Under the pieces are notes generated by a model, which did not search any database, was not told the DNA's origin, and saw only the letters and a program-made list of their open reading frames with translations. A program made the translations under genes and the position numbers. Below are positions 42,750 through 49,347 of a DNA stretch of 64,000 bases, one piece after another (position 1 is the stretch's first letter; every line of letters begins with the position of its first letter). The stretch is from UBA1046 sp012511325 (lineage in GTDB: Bacteria > Bacillota > Clostridia > Saccharofermentanales > DTU023), in NCBI GenBank assembly GCA_050951925.1, contig JBMNJZ010000001.1, positions 1,426,001 through 1,490,000 of the forward strand. Direction: 5' to 3'.

Positions 42750-44732
42750 TTACATTCTGTAAACAGTCAAGCCGTCGTACCAACGAATGAGCTCCAACAT
42801 CTTTTCCATGGGCACGGCATCCTTGGTTTTTTCCGCTTCTGGCAATTGTTCAAAGGGAACCATATCGTGATGCATGCGGGTACATTCTCGCATGATATTG
42901 TCGTTCTTGCCGTTCGGCAGCTTTCCGACATGGCCGGTACCGAATTGCCAGCCCATATCACTCTTCTCGTCGCACCAGCGCCGGTGCTCCGCTCCGGCGA
43001 TAACTTCCATATCCGCAGGAGTAAAATGAGCAACAGTTTCATAGTCTACGGCACGATCAGTATAAAAGCAGTTGATCTTTTCCAGCACGGCGGCAAATCC
43101 CTTGGCCTGCGCGATATTAGAAAGCTTATACTCAAGAGAAAGATCCTCTTCAAAAGCCCGCACCATATCTTCGGGTGTTCCGGCGCCGCAGTAGCTAGCG
43201 TGGAGAGACAGAGCGAAACGATAGAAGTTCAGATAATTGCTGTCGGAGAGATACAGCCCCGTACGTTTTGCTTTCTCTACCGAAGAAACGGCGATAGTAC
43301 CGCTGTAATCCGGCTTTTTTACATCGCTTTCAAACTTGGGGATGATATCACGAAGAGCCACTATCTCGTCGATATCATCTAAAAACTTACTGCGATGCTC
43401 TCGCACGGCACCGGACTTTTTGATATAGCCGCCGCTGAGCATATTCTGATAGTCTTTACTGTCGAGGGTTCTGTCCTTGTAGGCCTTGTCGTAAAAAAAA
43501 GTCCACGTTACGCTATCCTCCGACGGGAATACCATGTCGAAATCAAAGGCGTAAATATCGCTGCGGGTATTTTGGCCGTAAGAAGCACGATCCCAGCACT
43601 GCAGTTCGTCACAAAGTATCAAAAGGTAGGCCAGTGGTTGACCGTCCTTAAGACGCAAAGGCTCGTCGGTATAAAGAAAGCTCCGCATGGTGAACTGAAA
43701 AAGGCTGTTATGCAGAATTATGGCGCAAAAACTATCAAGCACGGCTTTCGGGATTTGCTCCAAGCTTTCGATTTCCCGATGACGATTTAGATAAGTCTTC
43801 GCCAACACCAGACCGCTGAAATAAGCATGGTCCATGTAGAGATAGTCCTTCTCCGCCGGGTTCTCGTGAACCGCACGATCTTTAAGAGCTTTTTCCAACT
43901 TGTGGCGGCAAAGATAGGGCTCGGCCTCCGTGCGGGATAGATAACTTTCGGCCAAGCGTTCAGTAATGGCGTGAGCGTAAAAATCGTTCAAGTCTCCTAA
44001 ACGAGACATGCTGAATTCGTCCATGCGCTTATACGACACATAGGGAGCGAAACCTCTGTCATCGTTGTTATTTTTATCTAACTTACACACATAGGCTTTC
44101 ATCTGCTGATGAGCGATTTCAAAGGGATAGCCTATGTCGTGGAAGAGACTGGTCATTCCCCAAAACTCCAGGAAGTGACAGGCCGCTTCCCGCCCTTCCT
44201 CAAGGCAGAAGCGAGCATTATAGGCTTCTCGAAAAAGCCGGTGGTTTTTGTAGATGGAAAGACCTATGCAAAATACATATACACTGTGAGAATAATGGTC
44301 ACGGTGCCTCATCAGAAGAGAGCTTGCATTATACTCGTGTTCCGAGAGCATCTCCAACAGAATTCCGGTAGCATCATAACCGGCTCCGAAGGGCTCAAAA
44401 ATTTCGCAGTAACAGTAGTAGATGTCAAAAGCGTCTTCCCGTGAACCACTGTCCAAAAAACGACCGATGGCCTGCTCAAAGCTGAGGCGGTCCAAATCGC
44501 GTTCCATGTTGAAGGGAATCCGGCTACGACCGCTGCTACGGCCGTCTAAGTCGTTCAGTTCATGGCGGGAAGGATCAAACTTTAAGTCTTCGCAGCAATC
44601 CCGCAGGAAAGACAGGGAATCCTGCCCGTAACTGCTGCGGCACTGAGGCAGCGGCGGAATAAGCACGGTATCGAAAAGACCGTACTGATCCCGATTTTTC
44701 TTTTGCATCTTTTCCAGGGCACGATAAGCCAT
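42750..44732 (-). CDS. HD-domain protein with C-terminal RyR domain
   Basis: A 660-residue soluble protein. The middle resembles an HD-type phosphohydrolase: MRHRDHYSHS (about 141-150) and SLFHDIGYPFE (about 195-205) give the H...HD metal ligands, with a further helical part. The last about 70 residues are a RyR (ryanodine-receptor repeat) domain: GAEHRRWCDEKSDMGWQFG (about 593-611), then MHHDMVPFEQLPEAEKTKD. RyR domains in bacteria occur in nucleotide-based conflict systems, and I expect ligand binding; the HD part may hydrolyse a nucleotide. ATG at 44732 follows ATAGGAGAAAAC; longer frame upstream overlaps the TIR gene. Between the active TIR gene (11 bases away) and the SLOG gene. Confidence 0.75.
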   Translation of the reverse strand: MAYRALEKMQKKNRDQYGLFDTVLIPPLPQCRSSYGQDSLSFLRDCCEDLKFDPSRHELNDLDGRSSGRSRIPFNMERDLDRLSFEQAIGRFLDSGSREDAFDIYYCYCEIFEPFGAGYDATGILLEMLSEHEYNASSLLMRHRDHYSHSVYVFCIGLSIYKNHRLFREAYNARFCLEEGREAACHFLEFWGMTSLFHDIGYPFEIAHQQMKAYVCKLDKNNNDDRGFAPYVSYKRMDEFSMSRLGDLNDFYAHAITERLAESYLSRTEAEPYLCRHKLEKALKDRAVHENPAEKDYLYMDHAYFSGLVLAKTYLNRHREIESLEQIPKAVLDSFCAIILHNSLFQFTMRSFLYTDEPLRLKDGQPLAYLLILCDELQCWDRASYGQNTRSDIYAFDFDMVFPSEDSVTWTFFYDKAYKDRTLDSKDYQNMLSGGYIKKSGAVREHRSKFLDDIDEIVALRDIIPKFESDVKKPDYSGTIAVSSVEKAKRTGLYLSDSNYLNFYRFALSLHASYCGAGTPEDMVRAFEEDLSLEYKLSNIAQAKGFAAVLEKINCFYTDRAVDYETVAHFTPADMEVIAGAEHRRWCDEKSDMGWQFGTGHVGKLPNGKNDNIMRECTRMHHDMVPFEQLPEAEKTKDAVPMEKMLELIRWYDGLTVYRM

Positions 44733-44743
44733 GTTTTCTCCTA

Positions 44744-45724
44744 TCAGTTCATAACTTCTACTGTAAACGGAGCATTCTCCGGAATCTCCACCGGGAAAAT
44801 ATTTGCCATTATGCATACAGTCTCCAGCTCTGCGCAATAAAGCAAAGGTTCCAGAGTTTCCAATTCCCCGCCGGCTATGCTAATTTTGCGAAGTTGAGGG
44901 AAATACTGCATGTATTTAAGCAGCTCCTCGTTGCAATTATTAAGCCAAATCTCATCATTTGAACAGGTTGTCAAATTCTCGTAGGTCAGAGGTGTCTCCT
45001 GGCCCCAATCGTAAAAGCCAATGGCATCATATAGCATCTCCCGGGTCTTTTCCGACTCAAAGACTATCTCTTCCGTCAGCTTTTGATTGGTCTGCTCAAA
45101 GATACCGTGGGTAATGACATTGGATCCCATCTGTACCACTTCTTTCGGCTCCGGCTGCTCTGCAAGCGCCACCGGCGCAAGGCCGGGGAGCATATCGTTG
45201 AACCAACCGTTATTCAGGCCGTAGACACCTGTGCCAAGTGCGATTATGAGGCAGACCGCAACGGCGATGATAGCTGTCCAGAAGTTACCCTTCTTTGCGG
45301 TACCGACACCTCGTTCATAGCCGGTGACTCCATCGCCTATGAGGACATCGTCCAGCAAGGCTCGAAGCTCTGCGTATTCCTTAACGGTCTCACATCCGGA
45401 AAGCTTGGGATGGACTTTATCCCCCAGGGTAAACTGATATACTGGGCGAGTATCCGCTCCGGCGTGCACCACTTCGTTTTCGCAGTTGGGAGAGATTAAG
45501 GATTCTTCCGACACAAACACCAATACCGCGGAGGCGGCGCGGAGGTGATCTTCTATGTTCTTCGGCCATTCACTGCCCGGGGCTATGCCTTCGTCATACC
45601 AGAGCCTATATTTCTCGGAAAAAAGGGCTTCGATTATGGGCATCACCTTTTCGGAATTCCGGTGGGCATAGCTTACGAAGATATATGGCTCGCGGCCTTC
45701 ATAAGCGGGAATACGTTCACTCAT
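44744..45724 (-). CDS. TIR domain-single helix receptor-like protein (catalytic residue kept)
   Basis: A 326-residue protein. TIR domain at about 10-125: YIFVSYAHRNSEKVMPII opens it, LWYDEGIAPGSEWPKNI is box-2-like, and SPNCENEV gives the C-x-x-E with Glu84 as presumed NADase catalytic residue. One helix (about 149-170) preceded by KK suggests N-terminus inside and about 150 C-terminal residues outside, with leucine-rich-like segments near the end (LRKISIAGGELETLEPLLYCAELETV). The ATG at 45724 follows AGGAGGGCAGAATAAA. Third gene of the operon. TIR enzymes cleave NAD or make signalling nucleotides, as in Thoeris; here attached to the membrane. Confidence 0.85.
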   Translation of the reverse strand: MSERIPAYEGREPYIFVSYAHRNSEKVMPIIEALFSEKYRLWYDEGIAPGSEWPKNIEDHLRAASAVLVFVSEESLISPNCENEVVHAGADTRPVYQFTLGDKVHPKLSGCETVKEYAELRALLDDVLIGDGVTGYERGVGTAKKGNFWTAIIAVAVCLIIALGTGVYGLNNGWFNDMLPGLAPVALAEQPEPKEVVQMGSNVITHGIFEQTNQKLTEEIVFESEKTREMLYDAIGFYDWGQETPLTYENLTTCSNDEIWLNNCNEELLKYMQYFPQLRKISIAGGELETLEPLLYCAELETVCIMANIFPVEIPENAPFTVEVMN

Positions 45725-45740
45725 TTTATTCTGCCCTCCT

Positions 45741-46607
45741 TTAGTGTTCCACAACGACAGTGATTCCGGCATTGCATAGATCGCGGGCGAAGATCACTTG
45801 GTCTTGGCTGATTTTTACGATTTCAATACCCTTAACCTGCGCAAGCGGCCACAGGGCTACATTTGAGGGAATATCCGAAACATTTACCGTGGTAGCGGAT
45901 ACTTCTTTGATGTTTAGGAGTGTGGTAAAAGTTCCGCCCGAGAGGTCGAGTTCACCCACAGCTTTTCCCGCCATGGCGGCAATGCCCTCGTCGCTGTATT
46001 TGGCTATATTCACATATTTGCTTCCATTCGTGTTCTGCAGAATGTATGCTGCCGACGTGCGCTCACGTATCATCGAGCCAACATACAGGGCAAAGACCAG
46101 TACGACTACTGCCACCATAGCAGCTATGATGTAATTTCGCTTGCGGTTGAATTTGCGTTTTTCCATGCCTTCGCCTACCATGGCCTGAGTCAGCACCCCG
46201 CTTTTAGTTAAGGCTTCCGCCGTTTCCTCAGGGCTGCCAAGGGCAATCACCGGAATGTTGGCAAGCTGCATGTCCAGGCCGTAGCCGAGCTGAAATTCTC
46301 CAAATTTTACACAGACAAGGGGCTTTCGCAGGCTCAACAGGTAGTTGATGGCATTGCGGAAGGCGAGGCTTTCTATGCTCTTTTCCGACAGGAACACCAC
46401 CGCTCCGCTGCAGTGAGTTATGGTCTCCGCCAGTGCCGCGGGGCTTTGAGCGAACTTGCCGCCGCAACTATCGCAGCTCAGCCTAAAACCGCGGCTCACA
46501 AGAATATCCGCAACAGCCGCCGCCGCAGGCTCATCGGCCGGACTACAACCTATATAGGCAAAATCGCCTATACCTGCATAGGGAAGATAGCTAAAGTGCT
46601 TTTTCAT
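45741..46607 (-). CDS. degenerate TIR-like receptor protein
   Basis: A 288-residue protein built like its neighbours: cytoplasmic TIR-like domain (about 15-135; FAYIGCSPADEPAAAAVADIL, CSGAVVFLSEKSI), a basic stretch KRKFNRKR, one helix (about 159-179) and an outer part of about 105 residues with repeat-like beta segments (VGELDLSGGTFTTLLNI). At the position of the catalytic C-x-x-E it has FRNA, so enzymatic activity is unlikely. It could bind ligands or assemble with the active TIR. ATG at 46607 follows AAGGAGAGATAAT and overlaps nothing; 16 bases to the next gene. Confidence 0.7.
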   Translation of the reverse strand: MKKHFSYLPYAGIGDFAYIGCSPADEPAAAAVADILVSRGFRLSCDSCGGKFAQSPAALAETITHCSGAVVFLSEKSIESLAFRNAINYLLSLRKPLVCVKFGEFQLGYGLDMQLANIPVIALGSPEETAEALTKSGVLTQAMVGEGMEKRKFNRKRNYIIAAMVAVVVLVFALYVGSMIRERTSAAYILQNTNGSKYVNIAKYSDEGIAAMAGKAVGELDLSGGTFTTLLNIKEVSATTVNVSDIPSNVALWPLAQVKGIEIVKISQDQVIFARDLCNAGITVVVEH

Positions 46608-46618
46608 ATTATCTCTCC

Positions 46619-48217
46619 TTAGTTGTAGTAGTAGTTGTCGCAATACTCGATGACAAAATGTGCGTCTTGCAACTGTTCATCAGCCAGCTCTCTCATATCT
46701 GATGAGATAATCAGGCGTCGCAGAGACTGAAGTTGCTGAACAGGAGTCAGGTCGCTTAGATTCTGACAGAAATGTATGTCCAGAATATCTATACCCTCAA
46801 AGAGCTCCAAGCCATCCAAAGAGGATACTGTACTCCAGCCTAAACTTAGTACACCACCGAGATTGATAACAATACCGCTCAATTCCCGCAAAGAGTCTAT
46901 TTGCAGGCCTTGCCATGAAAACTCACGGATGGGTTTTCCTTCTATATATGGCAATACGGCCTGCAATTCATCCTGATCAACAAAAAGCTTATCAAAACTC
47001 TCTATATCGCCAAGCGAAGAATACTCATCTATCTGCGTCTCCCTGATATCAAGATGGATGTATGGAAGAGTATTAAGAGCGGGAAGCTTGCTAACCGGGG
47101 CAGCGTTTATAATAAGGCAGTTCAGCTTATTTGCCGTACTCAGCGCTGAAATGTCCCTCACATTGGTAGCACCTATGTTCAGGTGCTCAAGCTTTGATAG
47201 CCTTTCGACACCCGAAATGTCGGAGACGTAAGTCGCATCCAACATAACGAACACAAGATTTTGGCAGTCCCACAGCGGCGAGGGATCGGTAATATCTGTG
47301 GCGGTAAGGAAGATGGCTTCCAGATTGCTGAGTGCCCCTATTCCCTCTATAGAAGAAATGGGGTTGGCGCTCAGGTCGAGATAGCTAAGTTTTTTCAAGC
47401 AAAACAAGGGTGAAATATCGGTAATTTGGTTGCCGCAGATGCAAAGGTATTCCAAATTGGGCATATACGAGAAGATTTCAAGATCTTCGGAAGTCAGGCT
47501 GCCCACCGGGACAGGTCCTTGAACTTCCATATTGTCGTTTACGCTCATACCAAATTGAACAGCACTACGATCGCTGAACTCATACCAGCCGTGAACAAGA
47601 CTGCCGTATGCCCGGTCTCCCACAATATAGAGTTCCGTAATGCTCTCTAAATCTTCTCTGGTCAAGCCCCAGCGCTGTGCCGCATTCTCGAGCGCCTTGG
47701 CGGGAGCAATAAGCAGAGGATTCACAACAGCAAAGAACAAAATTACTGCAGCTACAATTGGCGCCGTCACCATTGTGATGGCACGATTGCGCTGATATTT
47801 CTTCTGGGCCTTGGTTACGGCCATATCTCGGAAAATGAAAGCTTCTTTCAGCTTGGAGACAAAAGCCTCGTCCATGTTGTCCGCGAACAGCGCCTGCTGG
47901 CTGCCGAGCTGCATGGTGCTCCAAGGCGTAGAGGGGATATCTTCCAAATATACACTGAGTATTTTCTGTCCGCGGGCAACAGCCGTATCCACTATGGAGC
48001 GAAAGCGTTCGCTTGCGGAGAACTCCGCCGTAACGAATAGCAGCACGCCGAAGGCCCGTTGCAAGCGCCCTTTTTCGCGGCGGTCGAAGCGGTCCGCGTA
48101 CCAGAATTGTGCGCCATCTACGGCCAAAGTTTCCAGCACCGGAAGAATCTGTTCCTCTTGTTCCCGCGGGAATGCAACATAGATATAGGGTCTGTCATTT
48201 TTGCAGTAGCGTTCCAT
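46619..48217 (-). CDS. TIR-like domain, membrane helix and leucine-rich repeat protein
   Basis: First gene of the operon, 532 residues. TIR-like domain at about 10-130 (YIYVAFPREQEEQILPVLETL, GVLLFVTAEFSASE) with the catalytic Glu position replaced (ERFRSIVD). A basic stretch (KKYQRNR) and a helix (about 147-169) place the rest outside. From about 250 to 510 are leucine-rich repeats of the internalin/SDS22-like kind: LEYLCICGNQITDISPLF, LSYLDLSANPISSIEGI, LEHLNIGATNVRDISALS and others at about 22-residue spacing. The plan, TIR inside and LRR outside, is a Toll receptor turned end to end. ATG follows AGGAGGGAATC. Confidence 0.82.
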   Translation of the reverse strand: MERYCKNDRPYIYVAFPREQEEQILPVLETLAVDGAQFWYADRFDRREKGRLQRAFGVLLFVTAEFSASERFRSIVDTAVARGQKILSVYLEDIPSTPWSTMQLGSQQALFADNMDEAFVSKLKEAFIFRDMAVTKAQKKYQRNRAITMVTAPIVAAVILFFAVVNPLLIAPAKALENAAQRWGLTREDLESITELYIVGDRAYGSLVHGWYEFSDRSAVQFGMSVNDNMEVQGPVPVGSLTSEDLEIFSYMPNLEYLCICGNQITDISPLFCLKKLSYLDLSANPISSIEGIGALSNLEAIFLTATDITDPSPLWDCQNLVFVMLDATYVSDISGVERLSKLEHLNIGATNVRDISALSTANKLNCLIINAAPVSKLPALNTLPYIHLDIRETQIDEYSSLGDIESFDKLFVDQDELQAVLPYIEGKPIREFSWQGLQIDSLRELSGIVINLGGVLSLGWSTVSSLDGLELFEGIDILDIHFCQNLSDLTPVQQLQSLRRLIISSDMRELADEQLQDAHFVIEYCDNYYYN

Positions 48218-48564
48218 GATTCCCTCCTGAGTTGTTGCGATATATGATTACAAAATTGGCAGTATGATATTATCATACATGCTTTCTGTCTTACAATTTA
48301 CTACTTCCCGGCCGGTTTGTCTTAAGAAAAAAGCGGCGAGCCGAACGATTGCACATAAAAAGCTCATATACCAGTTTTATCCCATGAACCCAAATTGAAT
48401 AAGATTCGCATTGGATGAGAGAATATGAAAGACGTAGATAACCTAAATGAGATATGAGCATCTTGTCATACAGAATAAAAAGTGTTCTTATTTAGATGAA
48501 CTACAACATGAAGCAAACACTTGCAAAATGATCACTCTGGCCAAGAAAGAAACGAGGTAATAAA
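48218..48564. other. divergent regulatory gap
   Basis: The 347 bases between the TIR operon and the lipoprotein gene hold no gene I can support. They contain the operon promoter and palindrome (48262-48296) and AT-rich sequence with a possible -35 TTGTCA near 48465 for the plus-strand lipoprotein. No repeats, tRNA fragments or integrase remnants were seen. Confidence 0.6.
48262..48296 (-). promoter_or_regulatory. TIR operon promoter with palindromic operator
   Basis: Minus strand TTGTAA (48291-48296), 16 bases, GATAAT (48269-48274). The -10 box lies inside a perfect 17-base palindrome, GTATGATA-T-TATCATAC (48262-48278 as read on plus). A repressor dimer bound there would block RNA polymerase. 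No regulator gene lies in the operon. Confidence 0.55.
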
Positions 48565-49143
48565 ATGAAAAAGTTAAGCTGTTTGATTGCTCTGTTGCTT
48601 GCCTTCTTCATGCTCCTGCCTTTTACAGGCTGCAAGCAAAATTCGCCTGCAGGATCAGATAACAAGGTATCCGGTTCACCTGCCGCAAACGATTCTTCCA
48701 TCGTATCCGAACCGAAGGATAGTTCTGAGCCGGCGCTTCCGGCGGAACCGTCCTTTGTCAAGCACAATTCCATTCAATCCGCACTTCCGTCACCTGGAGA
48801 TGCCACAGTAACAATGACCGGCGACGAGACTATTGATCTGACCGGCATCCCGCTTGCGGGGCGCAAGGAAATCATTTTGGACGGCCACATACTGACATTG
48901 ACTGGAGCTTACGGTATTTCAGCGGATGCAGTTTTGGATATCAAGCCGGGCAATGGCACAAACGGAGGTACGCTTAACATGGCGGGTATGACATTTGACT
49001 TCGGCTTCCTTGACGGAGAGCTTCCTCCCGAAAAGGCACTCGTGGAGATACGCCCCGGCGTAACGATAGTCGAACCGGAATACCCGGAAGGTGTCAGCAT
49101 AAGGGAGTTCCCGGGCGTATTGACAGTCATTCAATGTGATTAA
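48565..49143 (+). CDS. lipoprotein of unknown function
   Basis: A 192-residue predicted lipoprotein: basic start, hydrophobic core and lipobox FTGC (Cys23), followed by a Ser/Pro-rich linker (about 24-70). The remaining 120 residues look beta-rich with a repeat-like pattern (MTGDETIDLTGIPL, KEIILDGHILTLTG), perhaps a short parallel beta-helix. No family recognised. It is divergent to the TIR operon and has a similar GC-rich look by eye. The ATG follows GAGGTAATAAA. Confidence 0.75.
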   Translation: MKKLSCLIALLLAFFMLLPFTGCKQNSPAGSDNKVSGSPAANDSSIVSEPKDSSEPALPAEPSFVKHNSIQSALPSPGDATVTMTGDETIDLTGIPLAGRKEIILDGHILTLTGAYGISADAVLDIKPGNGTNGGTLNMAGMTFDFGFLDGELPPEKALVEIRPGVTIVEPEYPEGVSIREFPGVLTVIQCD

Positions 49144-49175
49144 GTATATAGATAGATCAATAATTTATACATTTG

Positions 49176-49210
49176 GAGTCGTCGGGTCGTCGAACCAGAC
49201 GACTCTTTTG
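49176..49210 (+). terminator. terminator after the lipoprotein gene
   Basis: GAGTCGTC (49176-49183) pairs with GACGACTC (49198-49205), followed by TTTTG. It separates the accessory part from the helicase gene. Confidence 0.75.
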
Positions 49211-49347
49211 TATTAGACTGCTTTCTTTATTAGCCAATACAATTATAGTTCTCTGCCAGTAAATTCATTGACTTGAGTAGTTTATTTGGCTCTGTACTGC
49301 TCAACATTCAGATATAATGTTCACAGTGCTTGAAAGGAAGAATCACC

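Noticed and set aside
42699..43382. 227-codon plus-strand frame opposite the HD-RyR gene
   Set aside because: It lies antisense to a gene with clear HD and RyR motifs and shows no recognisable domain.
40890..49330. Integrated element with att sites at tRNA-Leu
   Set aside because: No copy of the tRNA 3' end was found at the far side and there is no integrase or transposase. Composition seems somewhat GC-richer by eye, but I could not compute it.
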